Positions 56,220-64,000 of a DNA stretch of 64,000 nt are shown here, piece after piece (the first letter of the stretch is position 1; each line of letters opens with the position of its first letter). The notes under the pieces are model-generated. The model was not told the DNA's origin. It did no database searches and was given only the letters and a program-made list of their open reading frames with translations. A program made the position numbers and the translations under genes. Source of the stretch: Clostridiaceae bacterium. Its GTDB lineage: Bacteria > Bacillota > Clostridia > Acetivibrionales > DUMB01. The stretch is taken from contig DUMB01000081.1 of the NCBI GenBank assembly GCA_012840085.1, positions 108,438-172,437 of the forward strand, read 5' to 3'.

Positions 56220-56580
56220 ATATCTTTCTTGAAAATTACCATGTTAAAGCATTTCTGCCCTCACAGCAATTTTCAATCAACGTGCTTATTCATTTTAACA
56301 GAAAGAATAACATAAAGTCAAGAGAAATTTTAAATTACATATTTTTCTTTTTCATTGGCAAACTAAGATGTAGGAAAAACTTTATTTTTATAGCTGGTTT
56401 TGTTTAGTTTACACCTTTGGCCAGGTAATGATATAAGACTTGAAGAAGTAAAAGAGATAATCCGGGAGGATAAGGCCAAAATAAGATAAAGAAAAGATCC
56501 GAGAAAGCAAAGTCTAATAAAGAGATAGAAACGGAGTTATAACATACCGGATAAATTTAAGCAGTACAATGGAGAGTTGT
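56220..56580. other. Spacer between the tRNA cluster and the ger operon
   Basis: 360 bases. A short open stretch (about 56406-56489) reads LWPGNDIRLEEVKEIIREDK and then AKIR stop. It looks like the C-terminal end of a lost gene, which I do not recognise. No sigma-G promoter with correct spacing was found for gerB. Confidence 0.4.
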
Positions 56581-57684
56581 ATGAAAAGCAATAAGTATGA
56601 AATCCTGACAAACAGACAAATAGCGCTTATAATCTTAAGTACTATTGTAGGATATGGCATTTTAATTCTTCCTAAAAATGCTGTGGAAAATGCAGGCACG
56701 GCAGCATGGGTAGCAGTGGCTTTAGCAACAATATATGCAGCTCTTGTTACATACATGTTTACATACTTGGGATATATGCATCCTAATATGACAATGCCTG
56801 ATTACAGCCAGAAGCTTGTTGGCAAATTTTTTACATTTGTTTTTGTACTTATATATGTTCTACAACATTTTGTACTTTTTATACTATTAGTGAAGAACAC
56901 CGGCCAACATATATCTCAAACAGTATTAGTAAAAACACCTACACCAGTAATAATATTTGTCTTTATTTTAGTGGCCTTTTATGCAGTATCCAAAAATCTT
57001 AGGGTAGTAGCTCTGGTATGTGAATTCTATGGCGTAACCATCACTATTGGATTAGTTATTATTTGCATTCTTCTGTTCTCTCAAGGAAACATTAACAATA
57101 TGAGGCCGTTTCTGGGGACATATGATATTAAGACATACTTCAAAGCCTCACTTACTCTATCGATACCCTTTTTAGGTATGGAAACGCTTTTTGCTGTACC
57201 TATTGATAAAAAGAATGGGAAAAAAGTTTTTAAATACACGACAATAGCGATCCTTTTTATTGGATTTCTTTATATTTTAATTGTGGAATCCTGTATATCT
57301 GTAAGAGGAACAGATATGATTATCCATTATAAAGATGCATTGATAGAGGTAGTAAGAAGTGTGGATGTCGTGCAACTGGAATTTCTAAGAAGACTTGACG
57401 GGCTTTTTATCATCATATGGATAATGGCAGTTTTTACCACCGTAATAATGTATTTCTACAGCACAGTTTTTTTATTAAGCAAGTGCTTCACCAAAATAAG
57501 CTATAAGGCTATAGCAATCGCAATAATGATTATTGCTTCATTTTGTGCTTCATTTATACCACTTGATCCTCCAGATATTGAAAAAGCACTTAATTACACA
57601 TCTTATTTTAGTACAGTAACAATAGTTCTTATACCGCTGATACTAATTATTTTTACCAGGGTGAAAAAGCATGAAAAGAAGTAG
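56581..57684 (+). CDS. GerB-type spore germination permease
   Basis: A 367-residue inner-membrane subunit of a germinant receptor (amino acid-permease fold), from the ATG at 56581 (MKSNKYEILTNRQIALIILS), 6 bases after GGAG. The ATG at 56569 would overlap that site. About ten hydrophobic helices, with TIVGYGILILPKNAVENAGTAAWVAV early, as in the family. It binds the germinant together with the A subunit. It is first in a B-C-A operon and overlaps the C gene by 14 bases. Confidence 0.92.
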   Translation: MKSNKYEILTNRQIALIILSTIVGYGILILPKNAVENAGTAAWVAVALATIYAALVTYMFTYLGYMHPNMTMPDYSQKLVGKFFTFVFVLIYVLQHFVLFILLVKNTGQHISQTVLVKTPTPVIIFVFILVAFYAVSKNLRVVALVCEFYGVTITIGLVIICILLFSQGNINNMRPFLGTYDIKTYFKASLTLSIPFLGMETLFAVPIDKKNGKKVFKYTTIAILFIGFLYILIVESCISVRGTDMIIHYKDALIEVVRSVDVVQLEFLRRLDGLFIIIWIMAVFTTVIMYFYSTVFLLSKCFTKISYKAIAIAIMIIASFCASFIPLDPPDIEKALNYTSYFSTVTIVLIPLILIIFTRVKKHEKK

Positions 57685-58825
57685 AAACGTATTGACTAGA
57701 ATAATTAAAACCGTATTGTTGCTTTTCGCTTTACTACTGTCCACTGGCTGCTGGGATTATCAAGATATAAACAGGCGTACAATCTCCGTAGCCTTTGGCG
57801 TAGATAAAGTTGACGGCAACTACGAATACTCCACTGAAGTGGCAAAACTTACATCTGATCAGGGACAAGCACAGGGAAATATTCAAATACCAAGAGGATA
57901 CTTTATTTTATCCGGAGGAAAAAACCTTGAAATGGCCAAGATTGATTATTCATATAAAATACCCCTTGAGGATTTTACCGGGGGAGTAAGAATAGCTTTA
58001 TTTGGTGAGAATTTTGCGCGTGAAGGGATAGAAGCTTATGTAAACAGACTTGATAATATCTATGGCTACAGAAAAACCACGGCAATGGCAGTTAGCCGTG
58101 AAACTCCCCGTGATCTGTTGCAGACCAGGGTAAAAAGCGATATTTCAACGGGTTTTTATATCTATGATATGATAATTAGTTTGTCAGACATAGGTCATAC
58201 CCTTTACCGCAATCTGGGAGATGTTCTTAAGTATATTGCAACGAAAGAAGTTGGTTTTCTTCTTCCCTATATAGGAAAAGAAGGCGATGATATTGTATAT
58301 CTTGGACTTGCTGTAATAAAAAATTCAAAACTTGTAGATATTCTGGAGGGTGACGATGCAAAAGGTGTGTTATATCTTCTTGCAGAAAAAAAGCCCCTTT
58401 TTTCAGAGGCAATACCTACAGAAGGCAACAAGAATTTGCTGTCTTTTCGTGTGTATGCCAGAAAGAAAAAAATTAAAACAGAGTATAAAGATAATAGAGT
58501 TATTATAAATTTAGACATAACCCTTAACGCTGATTTAGGGTACGAGTATTATTTTAACCCAATTACCAAAGAGGATGTAAAGAACTTTGAAATTGCTATA
58601 TCAGACAGAGTTGAAAATATGATAAAAAACTCCATACTAAAATCCCAGAAAGATTACGAGTGCGATATTTTTCAGTTTGCCAGACATTTTCAAATTCAAC
58701 ATCCAAAAATTTTTGAAAAAATAGAGTGGATAAATGAATACCCTAAAGCACAGATAAATGTAAGTGTTAATACTAAGATAACTTCACTGGGATTCTTGGA
58801 TCCAAATGCAAAATCAAAATTCTGA
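57671..58825 (+). CDS. Ger(x)C-family germination lipoprotein
   Basis: A 384-residue C subunit of a germinant receptor. The signal peptide ends in a lipobox, LLSTGC, followed by WDYQDINRRTISVAFGVDKVDG, which is the family signature (C-W-D..-.-I). The domain goes through GVRIALFGENFAREGIEAYVNRLDN and the C-terminal VKNFEIAISDRVENMIKNSILKSQKDYECDIFQFARHF. AGGGTG precedes the ATG. Export is across the forespore membrane. It overlaps gerB by 14 bases, and the gerA fragment follows 9 bases later. Confidence 0.93.
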   Translation: MKRSRNVLTRIIKTVLLLFALLLSTGCWDYQDINRRTISVAFGVDKVDGNYEYSTEVAKLTSDQGQAQGNIQIPRGYFILSGGKNLEMAKIDYSYKIPLEDFTGGVRIALFGENFAREGIEAYVNRLDNIYGYRKTTAMAVSRETPRDLLQTRVKSDISTGFYIYDMIISLSDIGHTLYRNLGDVLKYIATKEVGFLLPYIGKEGDDIVYLGLAVIKNSKLVDILEGDDAKGVLYLLAEKKPLFSEAIPTEGNKNLLSFRVYARKKKIKTEYKDNRVIINLDITLNADLGYEYYFNPITKEDVKNFEIAISDRVENMIKNSILKSQKDYECDIFQFARHFQIQHPKIFEKIEWINEYPKAQINVSVNTKITSLGFLDPNAKSKF

Positions 58826-58834
58826 GGTGTGCTA

Positions 58835-59581
58835 ATGAGAAGAAAAAATATATCCAGCGAGAATATACAAAATAAAAAAATGCAAACAGCGTTGGCAAGT
58901 ATGGGCGACAAACTGAAAAGCAGAAAATTAGTTGTTGGGGACTATAAAATAAACATTTACTTTATTCCCCAAATTGTAGATAAGATGATTCTTGCTTCCA
59001 GTATAATAAAGCCTATATTGAATTATTCAGGCAATGTCCCCCTTAGTCTTGAAATTATTGCCTCCTCAGTGCTATATGTAGATGACATTGTTATAGACAG
59101 TAATATGGATTCATTAATAAATTATATACTTGATGGTCATGCGGTTATTACTGATATGTCCTGCGAAAGATACATTGCAGCCAATATAAGAAAAGTTGAG
59201 AAAAGAAGCATAAACGGCCCTCAGCTTCAGGAAGCTTTAAAAACGCCAAGAGATGCTTTCATTGAGGATCTTGAATCAAACCTGTCATTAGTTCAAAACA
59301 GGATAAAAGATCCGTCACTTGTTATTGAAAATTACACTATAGGGCGCAGATCACAAACAAAAGTAGCAGTTATATATCTAAAAGACGTAGCAAACCCAAT
59401 GATAATAAATGACTTGAAAACCCGCTTAGGCAGCATCGATGTCGATGGTGTAATCCAATCGGGATATATACAGAAGTTTATCCAAAAAGGTACGGGAAGC
59501 CTTTTCCCCAGAGTAGGTACAGTTGAAAGGTCAGAAGCTGCCTGCGCAGACATACTTGACGGAAATTCTTATAATGGTTAA
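58835..59581 (+). pseudogene. gerA, part 1: cytoplasmic N-terminal domain, ended by a frameshift
   Basis: 248 codons of a GerA-family A subunit, from the ATG at 58835 (MRRKNISSENIQNKKMQ; GAGGTG ahead). The conserved GerA N-terminal domain runs to TPRDAFIEDLESNLSLVQNRIKDP, FIQKGTGSLFPRVGTVERSEAACADILDG, then goes out of frame (NSYNG, stop at 59579). The expected continuation (ILIMVNGSNLALTVPHVFVEFI) is in the next frame from about 59566. Relative to the family, two bases are missing (or one is extra) in GACGGAAATTCTT. Alternatively the two parts are made separately: the ATG at 59574 overlaps this stop (ATGGTTAA). A sequencing error cannot be ruled out. Confidence 0.85.
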
Positions 59582-60278
59582 CGGAAGCAATCTCGCTCTT
59601 ACCGTTCCTCATGTATTTGTGGAATTTATTGATTCCGGTGATGATCACTATGATAATGTTTATATTTCCGTCTTTAACAAGATTTTGAGGTATTTTGCGA
59701 TTGTTTTTACCCTTACCTTATCACCTCTTTACATAATAGTAGTAGCGTTTCATCCTGACTTTCTACCCCCTAATTATATACTTGCACTTGCCGCCTCAAG
59801 AGCTACAGTGCCTATAAATGCACTTGTTGAAGCCTTTTCCATGGAACTTGCAGCAGAACTGCTGCGTGAAGCAACTATCAGACTTCCAAAGCAAATCGGT
59901 CCTGCAATAGGAATCGTAGGTACTATAGTAGTAGGAGAGGCGGCAGTAGGTGCGGGAATTGTTAGCCCTCTGATGGTTATAATCATTTCTCTGGCTACCT
60001 TAAGCTCCTTCTCCATACCTGACTTTACAATAATGAATTCAATAAGAATCTTAAAATTTGGTTTGATAATTATTACAGGTATTCTGGGCCTGTTCGGCCT
60101 TGTAATGGGGCTAACCGCAGTAATGATAAGCCTGTTGTCCGCAACAAGTTTTGGAGTGCCATATATGTCGCCCATAGTTCCATTTAATTTCAAGGATTTG
60201 AAAAAATATTTTATCAGTGATGTAATAAAATCAAAAACAAGACCCGAATACGCAGAAACTAGTGACAAGACCAGGTAA
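59574..60278 (+). pseudogene. gerA, part 2: membrane C-terminal domain in a shifted frame
   Basis: 234 codons from the ATG at 59574, which lies 5 bases upstream of the stop of part 1. It holds the C-terminal membrane half of GerA: MVNGSNLALTVPHVFVEFIDSGDDHYDN, then about five hydrophobic helices (FAIVFTLTLSPLYIIVVAF, ...GPAIGIVGTIVVGEAAVGAGIVSPLMVIII..., GLIIITGILGLFGLVMGLTAVMISLL) and the tail FGVPYMSPIVPFNFKDLKKYF. Parts 1 and 2 add up to a normal GerA length (about 490). It is otherwise intact, with no further stops, so inactivation, if real, is recent, or the split is tolerated through translational re-initiation. Confidence 0.82.
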
Positions 60279-60284
60279 AATAAT

Positions 60285-60555
60285 GGGGACAGTTCTCAAT
60301 TTCTTAACAAAAGCATAATACTTTAATTATGATGAGGGACATGATGAAGAACAATTCTCTAAAATAGGGACATAAAAAGGGACAGTAAAAAGGGACAGTT
60401 CTCAATTTTCGAAATTTAAAATGCATAATTTCATAAATAGTACTTGCTTTCACCGGATAGGCACATTTTTGAATTATCAGCAAGTACATATAGTTGAGAA
60501 CTGTCCCTCTTATTCGTCGTCTTATTCGTCCGCTGATTATTTGAGAACTGTCCCC
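60285..60555. repeat. Nested inverted-repeat element (MITE-like), GGGGACAGTTCTCAA ends
   Basis: A 271-bp segment bounded by perfect 15-bp inverted ends GGGGACAGTTCTCAA (60285) and TTGAGAACTGTCCCC (60541). A second inverted pair of the same core lies inside (60392-60405 and 60494-60507). In the middle is a GTACTTGC / GCAAGTAC hairpin (60440-60487). It has no coding capacity. It occupies the whole spacer between the convergent gerA and pncB genes. It shares its core with 2026, 2670 and 4380. Confidence 0.7.
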
Positions 60556-60575
60556 CCTTATCAGTTCGCAGCAAA

Positions 60576-62048
60576 TTATCGAACAGCCCATTCAATATAG
60601 TGCGCATGCAGCAGTTTTTTCTTCAAAGTCCACAACGGTTTTGACAAGTCCACATAGTATTTATGCGGATTTTCAAACCTTTTTACCTCATCCCATAACG
60701 TATCTATCTGCTGAGCACAGTAATCTCTAATTTCTTTTAGATTGGGACTTTTATACACGCACTTTCCTTTATCAAAGATTTGAACCTGGAGATTTCTTGC
60801 GTAAAAACCGGTAACTACCTTTCTCTTCCAGGTATGCTCAGGATCAAATATTTCATAAGGCTCATTATCATCAATAACTTCATCCGCCAAAGTAATTACA
60901 TCTGCAATTGCCTTACCACTCTTCCTGTCAAAAAGTCTCCACACTTTCTTAAATCCCGGATTTGTTATTTTCTCCGGATTTTCACTAATCTTAATCTTTG
61001 GTATTATTCTATCTTTCTCCTCTACTGCCACCAGCTTGTATACCCCTCCGAATACAGGTTCAGACTTTGAGGTAATCAATCTTTCCCCTACACCGAAGGA
61101 ATCTACCTTTGCCCCCTGCATAAGGATATCTCTGATAATGTATTCATCCAAGGAGTTTGATGCTACGATCTTGCAATCCGGAAAACCAGCTTCATCCAAC
61201 ATCTTCCTGGCTTCCCTTGAAAGATATGTAATATCTCCGCTGTCAATCCTGATGCCTTTAGGTCTGTAGCCTCTTGGCACAATTTCTTCATTAAATACCT
61301 TTATTGCATTCGGTACACCGGATTTGAGCACATTATAGGTATCAACGAGAAGGGTGCAGTCATAAGGATACATTCTGGCATACACTCTAAAAGCTTCCAA
61401 CTCAGAACTAAACATCTGAATCCAGCTATGTGCCATGGTCCCAACAGCAGGAATTCCAAAATCCCTGTCAGTTATAGTACATGCAGTCCCTGTGCATCCT
61501 CCTATATATGCTGCCCTTGCCCCGTAAATAGCTCCGTCATATCCCTGTGCCCTTCTGGAGCCAAATTCCATAACAGGCCTGCCCTGTGCAGCCCTTACTA
61601 TTCTGTTTGCCTTTGTAGCTATGAGGCTTTGGTGATTAATTGTCAATAAGACCATTGTCTCTATAAACTGAGCCTGAATTATTGGCCCTCTTACCGTAAC
61701 AATTGGTTCTCCTGGAAATATAGGAGTCCCCTCAGGAATCGCCCAGACATCACAGCTGAATTTAAAGTTTCTGAGATATTCCAGAAAATCCTCACTAAAC
61801 ATTTTCCTGCTCTTTAGGTAATTAATATCCTCTTCCTCAAAACGCAGGTTCTCCAGATAATCTATAACCTGCTCAACTCCTGCCATTATTGCATATCCGC
61901 CATTATCAGGAACCGACCTGAAAAAGACATCAAAATACGCTATTTTGTCTTTAAAGCCGTTATTAAAGTATCCATTAGCCATGGTCAATTCATAAAAGTC
62001 AGTGAGCATGGTTAAGTTTAACCTTTCCCCACAATGTATCCTCGCCAC
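60576..62048 (-). CDS. pncB: Nicotinate phosphoribosyltransferase
   Basis: Joins nicotinate and PRPP to give nicotinate mononucleotide in NAD salvage. It has 490 residues, the longer type of Gram-positive NAPRTase. The start LNLTMLTDFYELTMANGYF is a strong family signature. NHQSLIATKANRIVRAA carries the usual active-site His region, then EFGSRRAQGYDGAIYGARAAYIGGCTGT, GTMAHSWIQMF and RIDSGDITYLSREARKMLDEAG. The start is GTG at 62048, with GGAGGAG ahead. It appears monocistronic and is followed by a repeat element. Confidence 0.96.
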   Translation of the reverse strand: MARIHCGERLNLTMLTDFYELTMANGYFNNGFKDKIAYFDVFFRSVPDNGGYAIMAGVEQVIDYLENLRFEEEDINYLKSRKMFSEDFLEYLRNFKFSCDVWAIPEGTPIFPGEPIVTVRGPIIQAQFIETMVLLTINHQSLIATKANRIVRAAQGRPVMEFGSRRAQGYDGAIYGARAAYIGGCTGTACTITDRDFGIPAVGTMAHSWIQMFSSELEAFRVYARMYPYDCTLLVDTYNVLKSGVPNAIKVFNEEIVPRGYRPKGIRIDSGDITYLSREARKMLDEAGFPDCKIVASNSLDEYIIRDILMQGAKVDSFGVGERLITSKSEPVFGGVYKLVAVEEKDRIIPKIKISENPEKITNPGFKKVWRLFDRKSGKAIADVITLADEVIDDNEPYEIFDPEHTWKRKVVTGFYARNLQVQIFDKGKCVYKSPNLKEIRDYCAQQIDTLWDEVKRFENPHKYYVDLSKPLWTLKKKLLHAHYIEWAVR

Positions 62049-62218
62049 AATTTCTCCTCCTCTAATATTACTTTTTCATTCAATCCGCATATATTATTAT
62101 CTATATTCACAACCTTCTTAAGCGGCCTACCTCAAGTTTATTATATTCCTTTTAAAATAAACGTCAATTTCCGAATGGACAAGCCGGTCTATTGCACTGC
62201 ACAATCGGCCCCCTTTAT

Positions 62219-63850
62219 TTACTCAGCAGCCACAGACAGAAGAGGAACAACCTGTTTTTTTCTTGAAACTACTCCAGGCAGGAAGACAGAACCATTTTTC
62301 AATTCTACATCAAAAGCTTTTTCAATGAGCCATTGTTCCCTTCCTGCATATAGAACTTCGGAACCTTCCCTGAGAATGTCCGTCACCAATAACATCAGTA
62401 AGTTGTAATCTCTGCTTTCACAGGTTTCTTCCATATAATCAATTATTTCATGCCGCATTTCCTGTATACTTTCAGCATCCATTGTATTTATCTGACCGAT
62501 GCCAATTTTATATTTGCCAATATTAAAACTCTTGAAATCATTGTTAAGTATCTCCTTCGGTGTCTTCCCCTTAAGTGATGAACCGGCTTTAAACATGGCA
62601 TTTGCAAAATTATCAATGTCAATGCCGCAGAAGCTGGCCAGTCTTTTAGCAGCAGTAATGTCAGCATACGTGCAGGTAGGTGACTTAAATTTGAGCGTGT
62701 CAGAAATAATAGCGGCACAAAGAATCCCTGCAATGCTCCTGCTGGGTCTTATACCGTTATCAGAATACAAATTCGAAATAATTGTAGATGTACTTCCTAA
62801 AGGTTCATTCCTGAAATAGATAGGATTTTTAGTTTGAATATCCCCTACTTTGTGGTGATCTATAACCTCAAGAATTTCTGCCTGATCAATTCCATCCACC
62901 GTCTGATTTACTTCATTATGATCAAGAAGGATCAACTTCTTTTTCCTCTTAGATATCAAATGATATCTGGAGATGAAACCTTTTATCCTGTTGCTGTCAT
63001 CCACTACAGGATAAGTCCTGAATCGTGTCTGAAGCATTATATCCTTAATATCGTCTACATAATCATCTATGTTAAAACTAATAATGTCTTTTGAAGTCAT
63101 TACATGACCGATAGGTATGCTTTGATTGATTAACATTGCTGTAGTGAAAGTGTCGTTAGGTGTTGTCAGTATGACACAGTTTTTTTCTCTCGCAACGTCA
63201 AGGACATCTTTATCAACCTCACACCCGCAGGTTACAACAATACAGCCAGCCCCCAGTTCAACAGCTTTCAGCTGGTTGTCCTTGAGGTTGCCCACTATAA
63301 CAATATCGCCCTGTTCAATAAACGGGGTTAACTCGTTCGAAGCCATTGCAGCAATCACAACTTTGCCTGTAACACTGAAACTTTCAGGCGAACCGCACAG
63401 CAAGCGGCCATTTAATGTTTCAATTACATTTTGCAGTGGCGTTTTGCTGGATGCAATAATAGCACTTTCCATAATATTAAGATATTTGTTGGTTATATCC
63501 GATAGAGTAACTATTCCGATAAGCCTGTCATGTTCATCAACAACAGGAATAACCTTTATATTATTTTTTTGCATAATCATCCATGCGGTACGGATGGATA
63601 TGTCAGGAGAAGCAGGATATACTGCGTCAATATCCAGATCAGATATTTGTGTTTTTACCGTCGTAAGAATATCCGGTACAGGTACGTTAAAATAATTCAG
63701 AACAAATTCAGTTTCCCTGTTGATTTCTCCCAATCTTCTTGCTTCAGCATTTATTCCAAGCCTTCTTTTAAGCTCTGCATAGGCTATGGCTGCACAAATA
63801 GAATCTGTGTCAGGATTTTTATGTCCTGTAATATATATCACATTATTCAT
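62219..63850 (-). CDS. ppaC: CBS-domain manganese-dependent inorganic pyrophosphatase (family II)
   Basis: Hydrolyses pyrophosphate. The start is the ATG at 63850 (MNNVIYITGHKNPDTDSIC) with AGAGGTG ahead; an earlier in-frame ATG has no better site. It has 543 residues, like the clostridial regulated form. The DHH catalytic core is split: TGHKNPDTDS at the start, then, after a regulatory insert (about 65-305), LLDHNEVNQ, EVIDHHKVGDIQT and the DHHA2 domain to the end. The insert holds a CBS domain (VYPASPDISIRTAWMIMQKNNIKVIPVV), a DRTGG domain and a second CBS domain (FISRYHLIS). Such enzymes are inhibited by AMP/ADP and activated by ATP-type nucleotides. The last about 125 bases of the window hold no further gene. 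Confidence 0.95.
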   Translation of the reverse strand: MNNVIYITGHKNPDTDSICAAIAYAELKRRLGINAEARRLGEINRETEFVLNYFNVPVPDILTTVKTQISDLDIDAVYPASPDISIRTAWMIMQKNNIKVIPVVDEHDRLIGIVTLSDITNKYLNIMESAIIASSKTPLQNVIETLNGRLLCGSPESFSVTGKVVIAAMASNELTPFIEQGDIVIVGNLKDNQLKAVELGAGCIVVTCGCEVDKDVLDVAREKNCVILTTPNDTFTTAMLINQSIPIGHVMTSKDIISFNIDDYVDDIKDIMLQTRFRTYPVVDDSNRIKGFISRYHLISKRKKKLILLDHNEVNQTVDGIDQAEILEVIDHHKVGDIQTKNPIYFRNEPLGSTSTIISNLYSDNGIRPSRSIAGILCAAIISDTLKFKSPTCTYADITAAKRLASFCGIDIDNFANAMFKAGSSLKGKTPKEILNNDFKSFNIGKYKIGIGQINTMDAESIQEMRHEIIDYMEETCESRDYNLLMLLVTDILREGSEVLYAGREQWLIEKAFDVELKNGSVFLPGVVSRKKQVVPLLSVAAE

Positions 63851-64000
63851 GTATTTCACCTCTTTTATACCCACGTAGTGTAAACTAAATTACACCTTTT
63901 ATATTTTGAAATATGCTATTTATCGAGGGCTTCAAGGTTTTTTGAATAAAAAACAATGACACCCCCTTTTTTCTGGTATAATTGAGTCGCCAAAAACAAA

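Noticed and set aside
56406..56489. Small gene before gerB
   Set aside because: The open stretch has no start codon with a ribosome site and ends after about 25 residues. It is probably a remnant of a lost gene.

Overview
The window looks like a chromosomal segment of a low-GC, endospore-forming Gram-positive anaerobe of the class Clostridia. The evidence is the set of sporulation and germination genes (spoIIE, spoVB, spoVT, spoVG, gerB/C/A), the purR-spoVG-glmU-prs-pth-mfd-spoVT block that parallels Bacillus, AGGAGG-type ribosome binding sites with many TTG and GTG starts, and A+T-rich spacers. A SigI/RsgI pair plus an S-layer-anchored carbohydrate esterase suggest the cellulolytic Acetivibrio/Ruminiclostridium branch. 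That placement is inference.

Layout. 1-13 kb: the end of a glycosyltransferase gene coupled to a MurJ-type flippase, a small flavin-type oxidase, a MocR regulator, an Hsp20 gene with two CtsR-type operators, spoVB, an overlapping operon of mitomycin-repair type (mrfA-mrfB-thioesterase), a cell-wall amidase and dusB. 13-20 kb: tRNA-Arg, two unknown membrane proteins, spoIIE with a long-spacer Spo0A-type promoter, and sigI-rsgI. 20-23 kb: L-fucose isomerase and its LacI repressor, with matching palindromic operators in front of both genes. 23-36 kb: housekeeping and sporulation core (spoVT, a PrsA-like foldase, mfd, pth, prs, glmU, spoVG, purR, murC, fabZ). It is interrupted by a 1-kb array of decayed short repeats and a 215-bp purine/pyrimidine tract.

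36.9-55.7 kb is a carbohydrate-utilisation island. It has two ABC importers, each a binding lipoprotein plus two permeases with no ATPase gene. It also has a 1465-residue S-layer-anchored protein with two esterase modules, a YesM/YesN-type two-component system, a LacI regulator and a cytoplasmic GH2 glycosidase. The likely flow is surface de-esterification of a plant polysaccharide, oligosaccharide import, then intracellular GH2 cleavage. 55.8-60.3 kb: a Met-Glu-Val-Thr tRNA cluster and a gerB-gerC-gerA germinant receptor operon whose gerA is split in two frames. 60.3-64 kb: nicotinate phosphoribosyltransferase and a CBS-domain inorganic pyrophosphatase.

Most notable points: a putative RNA hairpin holding the sigI start codon; an S-layer double esterase whose first module has Gly in place of the nucleophilic Ser; the split gerA; two families of dispersed intergenic palindromes; and recognisable Spo0A-, sigma-H-, sigma-G- and CtsR-type control sites. 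No CRISPR array, prophage, intact transposon or rRNA operon was seen.
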